Below, piece by piece: positions 38,027-46,545 of a stretch of DNA of 64,000 bases (within the stretch, counting starts at the first letter, position 1; each line of letters opens with the position of its first letter). Source of the DNA: Endozoicomonas elysicola (GTDB taxonomy: Bacteria; Pseudomonadota; Gammaproteobacteria; Pseudomonadales; Endozoicomonadaceae); NCBI RefSeq assembly GCF_000710775.1, contig NZ_JOJP01000001.1, positions 3,030,744 through 3,094,743 of the forward strand. Reading direction: 5' to 3'. The notes under the pieces are model-generated. The model was not told where the DNA came from. It saw nothing but the letters and a program-made list of their open reading frames with translations, and ran no database searches. Position numbers and translations under genes: made by a program.

Positions 38027-38120
38027 ATGGCGAAGATAGGTGCTGATCTTGGTGGTACGAAAATTGAATATTGAGCTTGATAAAACAAATAATGAATTAT
38101 TTCGAATAAGGGTGGCCACT
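38027..38120 (+). pseudogene. Remnant of a ROK-family sugar kinase gene
   Basis: After a good ribosome site (AAGGGG), ATG at 38027 opens MAKIGADLGGTKIEY and stops at 38074. The opening is the phosphate-binding N-terminus of ROK kinases (glucokinase, fructokinase, NagK type). One frame later, from 38073, the text reads ELDKTNNELFRIRVAT, which resembles the next ROK strand (LD..GNELFRKRV.TP). Homology then ends at 38120, directly at the 3' end of phnP. A frameshift plus a large deletion explains this. Confidence 0.7.
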
Positions 38121-38122
38121 TT

Positions 38123-38875
38123 TTACAGCGTAATCACCAGACCATCATGCCCGGCCTCAATATCTTTTGGCAGCGGATGGGTATTCATCCAGTTATCCAG
38201 CTCATGACCTATATGGGTAAGAATCGTTCGGGAGGGCTGTATTTTGTTATGTAGCTCAATGACATCTTTGAGACTGTTATGAGATCCGGGAGGATCAGCC
38301 ATATCGGGTGAATAACTACAGTCAATGATCATGATGTTGAGTGGGATCTCTGCGAAGAAAGTCAGAGTTTCTTCTGGCAGACCTAATGTATCAGTCAGAT
38401 AGGCAAGCCTGCGGCCATTGCGATGGAAAACATAACCAACGGTTGGGCGAGAATGACTGAGCGAAATGGGAGTGATTTCAACACCTTCCAGCTGAAAGGG
38501 AGCAAAAGGAGTCACCGTCGGAGAAAAGTCAAGGATGCCAGGGGTTTTCAGCAGGTCTGTTGGTGCATCAGATGTATCCGGACCGATCACAGGAATCTTC
38601 AGGGAGCTTCCCCAGCGTAAACTGTATAGACCTGCAATATGGTCCATATGGTAATGTGTTAATAAAATCTGTTTCAACGATCCTGGAGGGAAACGCTCTT
38701 CAAGGTCTGTCAATCCCGCATCAATCAACGTTTGCTCACCTTCTGACTGCAGGATTGCAGATGCAGGCCGGCGGCGCAGAAATGGGTCCATAACTGCTTT
38801 TATACAGGCAGGACAATCACACCCATAGACCGGACATCCCTTCACGCTACCGGTACCAGTCAGAGTAAACTTCAT
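38123..38875 (-). CDS. phnP: PhnP-like metallo-beta-lactamase-fold phosphodiesterase
   Basis: A 250-residue MBL-fold protein. It carries the PhnP-type zinc-binding cysteines near the N-terminus (GCPVYGCDCPAC), the metal motif THYHMDHIAGL, SLSHSRPTVGY, the Asp in LTDTLGLP and ILTHIGHE. PhnP hydrolyses 5-phosphoribosyl 1,2-cyclic phosphate. No other phosphonate genes are present, so it may act in a general cyclic-ribose-phosphate salvage. The ATG at 38875 is preferred: GGAG stands 7 nt before it. It follows the Lrp-type gene by 20 nt, forming an operon. Confidence 0.87.
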   Translation of the reverse strand: MKFTLTGTGSVKGCPVYGCDCPACIKAVMDPFLRRRPASAILQSEGEQTLIDAGLTDLEERFPPGSLKQILLTHYHMDHIAGLYSLRWGSSLKIPVIGPDTSDAPTDLLKTPGILDFSPTVTPFAPFQLEGVEITPISLSHSRPTVGYVFHRNGRRLAYLTDTLGLPEETLTFFAEIPLNIMIIDCSYSPDMADPPGSHNSLKDVIELHNKIQPSRTILTHIGHELDNWMNTHPLPKDIEAGHDGLVITL

Positions 38876-38895
38876 CGGGAACTCCATAATACCCT

Positions 38896-39372
38896 CTATA
38901 GACTGAGCGGAAGTGCCGTGGTGGACTTGATGGCTGAAAGGGCCAGAGCGGTTTTTATCTGGCTGACTCCTGTTATCTTCATGAGCTCTTCCATCAGGAA
39001 AAACGAGAGTGCCTGCTGATTTTTGGCAACAACTTTTAACAGATAATCACCATCACTGCCCGTTATGGCGTGACACTCCATAACGGGTGGCATTTTCAGA
39101 ATGGCCTCTTTGAAATGGGTTGCTGAATCCGGGGTGTGATTATCCAGAGAAACGGTAACAAAGGCTTCAACGTCAAGACCTACGGCTTGTGGGTTCAGTA
39201 AAGTGACCTGTTTATGTATGTAGCCTTTTGCTTTCAGCCGGCTGATACGGCGAGAGCATTGTGAGGCTGAGAGGCTTACCAGCTCAGCAAGACATTGCAA
39301 TGACAGTGCATCGTCCTGCTGAAGTGCAGACAAAAGTCTTATGTCGTATGTGTCCAGTACATTCCTGTTCAT
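38896..39372 (-). CDS. Lrp/AsnC-family transcriptional regulator
   Basis: A 158-residue regulator with an N-terminal HTH (LDTYDIRLLSALQQDDALSLQCLAELVSLS...SRRISRLKAKGYI) and a C-terminal RAM domain with the GSDGDYLLKVVAKN ligand-binding motif. It is divergent from hpd with 426 bp between them. Lrp-type regulators commonly control aromatic amino-acid catabolism, so regulation of hpd and phhA is likely. The effector could be Phe or Tyr. Confidence 0.9.
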   Translation of the reverse strand: MNRNVLDTYDIRLLSALQQDDALSLQCLAELVSLSASQCSRRISRLKAKGYIHKQVTLLNPQAVGLDVEAFVTVSLDNHTPDSATHFKEAILKMPPVMECHAITGSDGDYLLKVVAKNQQALSFFLMEELMKITGVSQIKTALALSAIKSTTALPLSL

Positions 39373-39798
39373 CGCCCAATCCCTCGTTGCCTTATTACCG
39401 CTCTTCTTTTCAATACAGATACATGCGTGATGATCATCTGTTCTAACCGGGGTAATAATGTTCTTCTATTAGGGGCTGTTGATTTAACGTTCCCTTCAGT
39501 ACCAGCCAGAATCCTTCTGCCGGATACCACTGGTTTGGAGCTTCATGTCAACAGAGCCTGAAACAACAGCCTCCGGCTATCAGAGCTTCTGCCGATTTTA
39601 TTGACAGGAGCTATACAAAACTGCAGGTCCAGCTGTTTGTGACAGGAAGTGTAAGCCCAGTTTGCTGGCTCCGCCAATTCACATATGCAAAGCTTTTGTA
39701 TCATCTTGCGTAACCAGGCTATAGATCGCAAGGCTTTTGCATCAGGCCAAACGTATACTTTCTCTATACTGTGGCTGGAATGTAAACGAGGACGAAGC
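39373..39798 (+). other. Divergent control region of lrp-type gene and hpd
   Basis: 426 bp without a gene. Near hpd are two direct repeats (see the operator entry) and two TATACT elements (39754-39759 and 39764-39769). No good -35 is present, which fits an activator-dependent promoter. Confidence 0.55.
39687..39744 (+). promoter_or_regulatory. Duplicated operator upstream of hpd
   Basis: GCAAAGCTTTTGTATCA (39687-39703) and GCAAGGCTTTTGCATCA (39728-39744) are direct repeats with 41-bp spacing, close to four helical turns. Each core is a near-palindrome of the TGCAAA-GCT-TTTGTA kind. They lie at about -71 and -30 relative to a start set by TATACT at 39754. Confidence 0.6.
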
Positions 39799-40878
39799 AT
39801 GACAACGAACAAAATGACGAAGATTACCAGCACGAACCCAATGGGAACTGATGGGTTTGAATTTGTTGAATATGCGGCGCCTGACCCAGTGGCTCTGGAT
39901 AACCTTTTCAAACAGTTTGGATTTGTACCAGTTGCTCGACATCGTTCAAAGGAAGTGACCTTATATCGTCAGGGGGGAATCAATTTTATTGTTAACGGTG
40001 AGCCTGACTCTTTTGCTCAGCAGTTTGCCCGTGAACATGGACCTTGTGCCTGTGCTTTTGCCATCAGGGTTGAGGATGCCGCTTTTGCCTATGAAAGGGC
40101 ACTCCAGTTGGGGTGTGAGCCTGGGCCGACCACAAGTGGGCCGATGGAATTAAATATTCCTTCCATTATTGGCATTGGTGGGAGTCTTATTTATCTGGTT
40201 GATCGTTATGGTGACAAGGGGTCCATTTATGATGTGGACTTTGTACCCATCGAAGGTGTTGATCAAGAGCCTGAGGGGGTTGGTCTTACATTTATTGATC
40301 ACCTCACCCACAATGTTCATCAGGGGAATATGGATAAGTGGGCCTCTTTTTATGAAGATATCTTTAATTTCAAGGAAATTCGATACTTTGATATTGAGGG
40401 TAAGTTAACCGGGCTGAAATCCCGGGCCATGACTAGTCCCTGTGGGAAAGTCAAAATACCCATTAACGAATCATCCGATGATAAGAGTCAGATTGAAGAG
40501 TACCTTAAGCAATACAAGGGGGAGGGCATTCAACATATTGCTCTGTATTCAAAGGATATTTACCACAGTGTTCCGGCAATGCGCGCCAGTGGCACTGCTT
40601 TTATGACACCTCCTCCAGAAACTTATTATGAGATGCTTCCCGGGCGACTACCCTGGCACCATGAAGATTTAGAAGAACTTAAGAAAAACGCCATTCTTAT
40701 GGATGGGGCACCGACAGAAGATGGCGGCCTGTTGCTACAGATATTTACAGAGACGGTCATCGGGCCGATTTTCTTTGAAATTATACAGCGAAAAGGTGAT
40801 GAAGGGTTTGGTGAGGGTAACTTCACAGCCCTGTTTGAGAGTATTGAACGGGATCAAATACGCAGGGGGGTTCTTTAA
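39799..40878 (+). CDS. hpd: 4-hydroxyphenylpyruvate dioxygenase
   Basis: A 359-residue non-haem iron enzyme that converts 4-hydroxyphenylpyruvate to homogentisate. Two VOC domains are visible. The iron ligands are expected in DHLTHNVH (first His), IQHIALYS (second His) and the C-terminal IFFEIIQRKGDEGFGEGNF (Glu); this C-terminal stretch is diagnostic. The ATG at 39799 follows GAGGACGA. phhA lies 172 bp downstream, and a GCTGATTT/AAATCAGC hairpin at about 40899-40915 separates them. No homogentisate dioxygenase gene is in the window. Confidence 0.96.
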   Translation: MTTNKMTKITSTNPMGTDGFEFVEYAAPDPVALDNLFKQFGFVPVARHRSKEVTLYRQGGINFIVNGEPDSFAQQFAREHGPCACAFAIRVEDAAFAYERALQLGCEPGPTTSGPMELNIPSIIGIGGSLIYLVDRYGDKGSIYDVDFVPIEGVDQEPEGVGLTFIDHLTHNVHQGNMDKWASFYEDIFNFKEIRYFDIEGKLTGLKSRAMTSPCGKVKIPINESSDDKSQIEEYLKQYKGEGIQHIALYSKDIYHSVPAMRASGTAFMTPPPETYYEMLPGRLPWHHEDLEELKKNAILMDGAPTEDGGLLLQIFTETVIGPIFFEIIQRKGDEGFGEGNFTALFESIERDQIRRGVL

Positions 40879-41050
40879 TTCTATTCAGGGTTAACATGCT
40901 GATTTTAAATCAGCTTAGCCCTTTAATGGAGACAGTGTGACTGCTGGTGGCCTATAGTTTACTAGAGGGCTTTTCAGGGAACGAACCTTCAATCAGATGG
41001 GGTAATACTTGCCTTTTATTATCCCGTCAAAAAGGTCGGGGAGAGTATTT

Positions 41051-41851
41051 ATGAAGTCATCCAAATATCAGGCAAGAAAGCCTGATGAGTCGGGCTTTAT
41101 TGAATATACGGAAGAGGAGCATGAAACCTGGAGTATCCTGTATCACCGGCAGATTGAGTTATTGAAAGGTCGGGCATGTGATGAGTACATGAATGGTATT
41201 GAAGAGCTGGCAATGCCATCTGACCGTATTCCCCAGCTTGATGAAATTAATCAGGTGCTCAAAGGTAAAACCGGTTGGGGCGTTGCCAGAGTCCCGGCAC
41301 TGATTTCATTTGACAGTTTTTTTAAGCTTTTAGCGGATAAACAATTTCCGGTTGCGACCTTTATTCGTGTACGCGAAGAACTGGATTACCTGCAGGAACC
41401 CGATATCTTTCATGAAATATTTGGTCATTGCCCATTATTGACCAATCAGGATTTCGCAGATTTTACTGAGACCTATGGCAGGCTGGGTCTTGCTGCAACC
41501 AAGGAAGAGCGGGTTTATCTTGCCAGGTTATACTGGTTAACGGTGGAGTTTGGTCTGGTCGACACTTCCAAAGGGCTACGAATTTATGGTGGAGGAATAC
41601 TGTCCAGTTATGGGGAAACAGGTTATGCGCTGGATAGTGATATTCCTGTCAGAACCGCATTTGATCCTCTGGCAGCTCTAAGAACACCCTATCGAATTGA
41701 TATTCTCCAACCTTTATATTATGTGATTGATGACCTGTCAGTCCTTCATCGTCTCTGTGAAATGGATATTATGGCGCTTGTTCATCAGGCGATGGAAATG
41801 CCGTTGTTGCCTCCCATGTTCGAACCCAAACCTCAGGAAGGTGCTGCCTGA
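41051..41851 (+). CDS. phhA: Phenylalanine-4-hydroxylase
   Basis: A 266-residue monomeric bacterial aromatic amino acid hydroxylase, which makes tyrosine from phenylalanine with tetrahydropterin and Fe(II). The iron-binding FHEIFGHCPLL contains both His ligands, and the Glu ligand lies in YWLTVEFGL. SYGETGYAL is also typical. The ATG at 41051 follows GGGGAGAG. With hpd it channels Phe through Tyr to homogentisate. A pterin carbinolamine dehydratase (phhB) is not seen nearby. Confidence 0.96.
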   Translation: MKSSKYQARKPDESGFIEYTEEEHETWSILYHRQIELLKGRACDEYMNGIEELAMPSDRIPQLDEINQVLKGKTGWGVARVPALISFDSFFKLLADKQFPVATFIRVREELDYLQEPDIFHEIFGHCPLLTNQDFADFTETYGRLGLAATKEERVYLARLYWLTVEFGLVDTSKGLRIYGGGILSSYGETGYALDSDIPVRTAFDPLAALRTPYRIDILQPLYYVIDDLSVLHRLCEMDIMALVHQAMEMPLLPPMFEPKPQEGAA

Positions 41852-41858
41852 AGGTTTC

Positions 41859-41889
41859 ACTCTACCGTCGTTGGTGTTAGCGGTAGAGT
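41859..41889 (+). terminator. Hairpin after phhA, probable terminator
   Basis: ACTCTACCG (41859-41867) pairs with CGGTAGAGT (41881-41889). The tail TCCCTCTAT is only weakly T-rich. Confidence 0.55.
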
Positions 41890-42125
41890 TCCCTCTATAT
41901 CCAATTCCTGATGCTTGCGTTTCTTATCAATGTATGATTAATTCTGGATTATATCTATTATATTATCCAATCATATTTATTTAGTGAATCATTCAATAAA
42001 CTGAACTTTTTGAATGATCAGTGTTGTTGATACTTCACTGGTAAAGCGGGTTATACATTTTGTCTGCATCATTGCTATTGTATTTTTTTCAAAAAGTATT
42101 TTAAAAACTTTCAGGAGGCGTTTTT

Positions 42126-42902
42126 GTGGCCAGGCGGATGATTGATATTTCAATGTATCTTGAGAATGATGTGATATCGGACCCTGTTGGATATGGCCCA
42201 AAAATAACCTATATGAGTCACAAGGATACTTTTTCGCAAATCGCTCCATTCTTTCCGGGTCTGGTTAAGGAGGATCTTCCAGATGGAGAAGCCTGGGCCA
42301 TTGAGAAAGTAGAGTTAATTACTCATAACGGTACTCACCTCGATGCTCCTTACCACTTTCACTCCACGATGAATGACGGTGAACGCGCCATAGCCATAGA
42401 TGAGGTTCCTTTGGAGTGGTGCTTTCAGAATGGTGTGAAACTTGATTTCCGGCACTTTGAAGATGGTTATGTTGTCACTGCCGAAGATGTTAGAAAAGAG
42501 TTAATCAGGATTGGTCATGAGCTTCAGCCTCTGGATATTGTCGTGGTCAATACCAGGGCAGGCAGCCGGTATGGGCATGATGACTATGTGTCTTCCGGCT
42601 GCGGAATGGGTCTGGAAGCCACACTTTATCTCCTTGAACGAGGTGTAAAGCTGACTGGAACGGATGCCTGGAGTTGGGACGCTCCATTTGTTCATACTGC
42701 GGAAAAATACCAGGAAACAAAAGATGCTTCGCTGATCTGGGAAGGCCATAAAGCAGGGAGGCATATGGCTTATTGTCATTTGGAAAAACTCCATAACCTG
42801 GAAGCGCTCCCGGATAAAGGCTTTATGGTTTCATGCTTTCCAGTGAAAATCCGCGGCGCATCTGCAGGCTGGACACGGGCGGTTGCTATTCTTGATGATT
42901 AG
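42126..42902 (+). CDS. Cyclase-family protein (kynurenine formamidase-like)
   Basis: A 258-residue metal-dependent hydrolase of the cyclase family. The signature HNGTHLDAPYHF (67-78) supplies metal ligands, and DIVVVNTRAGSRYG and GTDAWSWDAPF are typical. Kynurenine formamidase and isatin hydrolase belong here; which substrate applies is not evident. A GTG start is preceded by a full AGGAGG. It lies downstream of phhA, beyond a hairpin, so a role in aromatic metabolism is plausible but unproven. Confidence 0.82.
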   Translation: MARRMIDISMYLENDVISDPVGYGPKITYMSHKDTFSQIAPFFPGLVKEDLPDGEAWAIEKVELITHNGTHLDAPYHFHSTMNDGERAIAIDEVPLEWCFQNGVKLDFRHFEDGYVVTAEDVRKELIRIGHELQPLDIVVVNTRAGSRYGHDDYVSSGCGMGLEATLYLLERGVKLTGTDAWSWDAPFVHTAEKYQETKDASLIWEGHKAGRHMAYCHLEKLHNLEALPDKGFMVSCFPVKIRGASAGWTRAVAILDD

Positions 42903-43057
42903 CTGGCGGAGGTTAATATTCGCTGCCTGCTCTGTAACGATGTTGCCTCATCTTTTTAGAGGAAAACACTGACTCCTCATTCGGCCTCTACATAATGTAA
43001 TATTCGCCGCCATCTAAGCGTGGGCTGTCGTTTATACTATCTTGGTTTGGGGTGTTT

Positions 43058-43738
43058 ATGGAAATGGGGCAGAAGAGGGATTTTACAGAGTATCTGACTC
43101 TGATTTTTCTTAAGGATAGGCAGGTCAGCAAATCGGTATTCAATCTGGTTGTTGGTCTTGTTCTGATGTGGGGTTTTCTGCTCAACTATTGGATTGTGCA
43201 GTATTTTCCTACTGAATGGTTGACAGCACTTAACCCTTGGGTCTTTCTGCTTCTCTATTTTGTGATGAGCGGAATTGGGATGGGCATTATGTTGTATTAC
43301 GAACTGCCGCTTTTCAGTTTTATTGGTTATAGCATCATGACCTCCACCTTAGGCTTTCTGTTAAATATTTATCTTGGGTACTTCAGTGGTGAAGAGGTGA
43401 TTCGTGCTATTCAGTATACAGCATGGACTACATTCGGAATGATTATTGCCGCAACCCTTTTGCCGAAATTATTTCTGCGTCTTCACACTATACTCGTTGT
43501 GATTGTTTCTTCTGTCGCAGTTATTGAGTTTGGCTGGATTATCCTGTTTGGCCAGAGTGGTGATTTTTTTCACTGGATTATTGCTATCAGTATGTGTGGC
43601 TATATTGGCTATCACTGGGCTGATATGCAAGATTGTGGTGATACGCTGGATCAGGCTATTGATTTTGGTGGTTTGCTATATCTGGCCATTATCAACTTGT
43701 TCATTCGTATTCTTGAGCTGCTGCGACTCTCAAAGTAG
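43058..43738 (+). CDS. Seven-TM membrane protein, Bax inhibitor-1-like
   Basis: A 226-residue protein made almost entirely of membrane segments, about seven (starting near 21, 49, 76, 113, 134, 160 and 206). The order and short loops, with FVMSGIGMGIMLYYELP and AIQYTAWTTFGMIIAATLL, resemble the Bax inhibitor-1/YccA family. Bacterial members interact with the FtsH protease or leak Ca2+. Similarity is by pattern only. ATG 43058 is chosen with GGGG upstream; GTG 43052 and ATG 43064 are alternatives. Confidence 0.65.
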   Translation: MEMGQKRDFTEYLTLIFLKDRQVSKSVFNLVVGLVLMWGFLLNYWIVQYFPTEWLTALNPWVFLLLYFVMSGIGMGIMLYYELPLFSFIGYSIMTSTLGFLLNIYLGYFSGEEVIRAIQYTAWTTFGMIIAATLLPKLFLRLHTILVVIVSSVAVIEFGWIILFGQSGDFFHWIIAISMCGYIGYHWADMQDCGDTLDQAIDFGGLLYLAIINLFIRILELLRLSK

Positions 43739-43958
43739 CTGGCTGACCGCTGAGCTGTCCATGCGTGTGAAGTGGGCAGCTGTTCAGGAACTGTTTTCGT
43801 TTTCTAACTCCCTGATCATTCCAGATACCCCTTATTTTCATGTTCCTTCTGTGTGTTAATATTCAACTATTTTGATCAGATCGGCCATGGTATTCATTCT
43901 CGAGTGTGCGATCTTGTTTTTTTAATGAGTCATTGCTTTGAGTTACAAGGAGTCTTCG

Positions 43959-44816
43959 ATGCAGCCAAGGGAACTGAGCATTCAAACACCTCATCTGACA
44001 TTTGCAGCCGTGGAGTGGGGAGATCCCCAGGGACATCCGGTGATAGCCCTTCATGGCTGGTTGGATAATCTGGCCAGTTTCACGCCCATGGCAGCAAAGC
44101 TCAAGGGAGTAAGGTTGATCGCAGTGGATCAGGCTGGTCATGGCCTTTCTGATCATCGCCCTCATTGGTTCAGTTATGATGTCTGGCATTATGTGGAAGA
44201 TCTGGTCTACATAGCCGAAACCCTACAAATTGACCGGTTTGGTCTGCTTGGTCATTCAATGGGGGGCGTGGTCAGTGCCATGGCTGCGGGTTCAGTCCTG
44301 AAAGAGCAGGTAAGTGGGGTGGTGGCGATTGATGGATTGTTCCCCTGGCCCAGAAAAGCGGAAGATGCGCCAACGGCATTACGTGACTATATTAATCAGC
44401 GCAGAACACCCATAGATCAACTGCCTGTAACGCGATATCGCTCCAAACAGCAGGCCATTCGTGCACGTGCCATGAGCCTGTTCAAGGTATCCAGAGCGTC
44501 TTCTGAATTACTGGTTGAACGCTCAATACGGCAGGTAGGTGATGATTGGCTCTGGACCTCTGATCCGCGTTTAAAACTGGGATCTCCCGCTCGCTTCAGT
44601 CTGGAGCAGGCGCTCGCCTTTCCACAGCAGATTACCTGTCCTGCTCATATGATCCATGTTGATCATGGTGCTATCCATGATGCGATCCAGCAATACAAGG
44701 ACCGACTGCCGAATATTGAATTTCATCCCATGAGCGGTAACCATCATCTTCACATGGATGATCAGGTTGAAGCCATTGCCGGGATTGTTAACTCGGTTTT
44801 TGGTGGTGGGTTATGA
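43959..44816 (+). CDS. Alpha/beta hydrolase
   Basis: A 285-residue single-domain hydrolase. It has the oxyanion HGWLDNLASF, nucleophile elbow GHSMGG, an Asp-containing VDQAGHGLSDH strand, and a likely catalytic His in SGNHHLHMDD near the C-terminus. The family resembles serine-hydrolase-like proteins such as SERHL/MEST. The substrate is unknown. The ATG at 43959 is preferred because AAGGAG lies 8-13 nt before it. The next gene follows closely. Confidence 0.88.
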   Translation: MQPRELSIQTPHLTFAAVEWGDPQGHPVIALHGWLDNLASFTPMAAKLKGVRLIAVDQAGHGLSDHRPHWFSYDVWHYVEDLVYIAETLQIDRFGLLGHSMGGVVSAMAAGSVLKEQVSGVVAIDGLFPWPRKAEDAPTALRDYINQRRTPIDQLPVTRYRSKQQAIRARAMSLFKVSRASSELLVERSIRQVGDDWLWTSDPRLKLGSPARFSLEQALAFPQQITCPAHMIHVDHGAIHDAIQQYKDRLPNIEFHPMSGNHHLHMDDQVEAIAGIVNSVFGGGL

Positions 44817-44831
44817 TACCCTGAGAAGTAC

Positions 44832-45776
44832 ATGGGGGAAGCCTTGGGTTGTTCTATGAATAAAGTGACTACACGGTGTCTTGCTCGATTCAAGACTCAT
44901 CAAAGGCGTATTGCAACCTCTGGTATTTTGCGAGGTTGTTTATTGTTACTGTCAATGACGCCTTTGCAGTTCATCCATGGTTCTGAGCTTCCTCCTTATC
45001 CCAATGCGAACCCGCAGCTTTCTGTTGAGGAAGACCGACAGAATCACCCGGTCATCACCAGTCGGATGAAAAGAGTTAACGGCGTTGTTACCTCTGATGG
45101 GGCGCAGTGGCTTGATGGTCATCTGAACAGAACTCTGTATTTATTACCTTCAGGTCACAGTAGTAGTCAGGGCTATGACTTTTATGTCAATAAGCTGCGT
45201 GATCTTGGCGTTGAGACACTTTTCCAATGTCGCAGCTTTTCCTGCGGTGCCAGTAACTTCTGGGCAAATGATATTTTTAATATATCAACCCTCTATGGTC
45301 AGGATAAAGAACAGGCCTTCTATATAGGGAAAAAGCAGGGAGGTTATTATTCTGTCTATTCTGTGAGGCGGGGAAACGGCCGCATTTATACCCTGGTTGA
45401 TGTGTTTGAGCCTCATAAGTATGAAGCTGAGCGTGTGAATGAGTTGCAACAATCCAGCGGTACAATAAAACTGCTTATTGAAAGAAGTGGTTTGACCAAA
45501 AGTCCTGATCTTAAGTCATTTGTTGCCGCGATGAGCAGTGATACTGCAATGAATGCTCTGCTTATCATTCACAGCTCTGTACCGGACACACTGGCTGAAC
45601 TGGATGCCTGGCAGGAGAAGATGGAAGAGCTGAAAAATGTTATCAAGAAACACTTGAACGATCAGGGCATTAATGATTCGCGCCTGCGCTTCAATGTTTC
45701 TGTCGGAACCTATGGGGATGCGCCAGAGCAGACACCTGTGCAATCATTCTGGTTGGAAGTTGTACCGTTAAGTTAG
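44832..45776 (+). CDS. Secreted DUF4892-like protein
   Basis: A 314-residue protein with an uncleaved-looking basic start and a hydrophobic signal segment (about 31-50: SGILRGCLLLLSMTPLQFIHG). The central TLFQCRSFSCGASNFWANDIF, with paired Cys, and LYGQDKEQAFYI resemble DUF4892, a family of periplasmic or outer-membrane proteins of unknown role. The start is uncertain: ATG 44832 and ATG 44856 both fit, and GAGAAG favours the first. It lies 15 nt after the hydrolase stop, probably cotranscribed. Confidence 0.75.
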   Translation: MGEALGCSMNKVTTRCLARFKTHQRRIATSGILRGCLLLLSMTPLQFIHGSELPPYPNANPQLSVEEDRQNHPVITSRMKRVNGVVTSDGAQWLDGHLNRTLYLLPSGHSSSQGYDFYVNKLRDLGVETLFQCRSFSCGASNFWANDIFNISTLYGQDKEQAFYIGKKQGGYYSVYSVRRGNGRIYTLVDVFEPHKYEAERVNELQQSSGTIKLLIERSGLTKSPDLKSFVAAMSSDTAMNALLIIHSSVPDTLAELDAWQEKMEELKNVIKKHLNDQGINDSRLRFNVSVGTYGDAPEQTPVQSFWLEVVPLS

Positions 45777-45788
45777 TGGCGTATATGC

Positions 45789-46436
45789 TCATAATTCACT
45801 GATACGCTTGAACTCTACTGACTTTAACTCGCGTTCTGCGATTTTCATGAGTTGGTTAAAAAAATCTTCTGGGGCACTGGCTTTCAACAGTTTAATTAGC
45901 CCAGTTCTTTCGCTCGGACTCAGAGCAGGAACAATGTATTTGAACCAGAGCGCTATCTGATCCGGATTCATACTGGACATAACCTGATCATGGAGTTTGT
46001 TCAGTTCATTGTCGCTGTAGTATTTCCAGAAAAGTGGAAGGAAGCGGATTTCCTCTGACTGCATATGCTCCAACAATTCGGGAATTAACAGGTTTGCCTT
46101 CTGCCGGATAAGCAGGAACTGTTCATCTGTTGGTGTCTCAGGTAATTCTGAAAATTGTTCCGACAGTTTGGAAATCTTTTGATCCAGCTGCTGGTGCTCT
46201 TTGACATCAGAGTCCGTCTTTAAACTGTGATCCATTTTTTCCGCGAGAGAGGTCATCAGTATTTCATTTTCTGACTGGGAGTGATTTCTGATCATAAATG
46301 CCAGCTCTGTCGCTTGCTGCTTAAGTTTATTCATTGCAGGCTGATCCTCAACATCGGTTGTATCCAGACTTGTTAAAAAAGACGTAAGACCGTGTCGAAG
46401 CCCTTTGTGGGGGAATGCGTAGAGGTTATGACGCAT
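45789..46436 (-). CDS. Hemerythrin-like HHE-domain protein
   Basis: A 215-residue helical protein. Candidate diiron ligands follow the HHE pattern: His near 10-15 (PHKGLRHGL), HSQSE (HxxxE), EHQQLD and EHMQSEEIRFLP (HxxxE). The second half is an extra helical region. Such proteins bind O2 or NO, or repair iron centres. The promoter side carries a C6-AGTA-G6 palindrome. The start codon lacks a clear ribosome site, and an internal ATG at 46334 would remove the first His. Confidence 0.75.
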   Translation of the reverse strand: MRHNLYAFPHKGLRHGLTSFLTSLDTTDVEDQPAMNKLKQQATELAFMIRNHSQSENEILMTSLAEKMDHSLKTDSDVKEHQQLDQKISKLSEQFSELPETPTDEQFLLIRQKANLLIPELLEHMQSEEIRFLPLFWKYYSDNELNKLHDQVMSSMNPDQIALWFKYIVPALSPSERTGLIKLLKASAPEDFFNQLMKIAERELKSVEFKRISEL

Positions 46437-46469
46437 GAGGGAACCATTGGCATATTGGGAAAATACAGT

Positions 46470-46485
46470 CCCCCCAGTAGGGGGG
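46470..46485. promoter_or_regulatory. C6/G6 palindrome upstream of the hemerythrin gene
   Basis: CCCCCC (46470-46475), AGTA, GGGGGG (46480-46485). On the minus strand it reads TACTGGGGGG, which recalls G-tract operators of the CsoR/RcnR family. No such regulator is in the window. Confidence 0.35.
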
Positions 46486-46545
46486 ATGTTCTATCCCACT
46501 CAGGATAGTCACCACCAAAAGGTTTAACCATTTGACAGATTGTTT

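Noticed and set aside
39543-39911. A 122-codon minus-strand frame between the lrp-type gene and hpd
   Set aside because: It overlaps the hpd start and its control elements and shows no family features.
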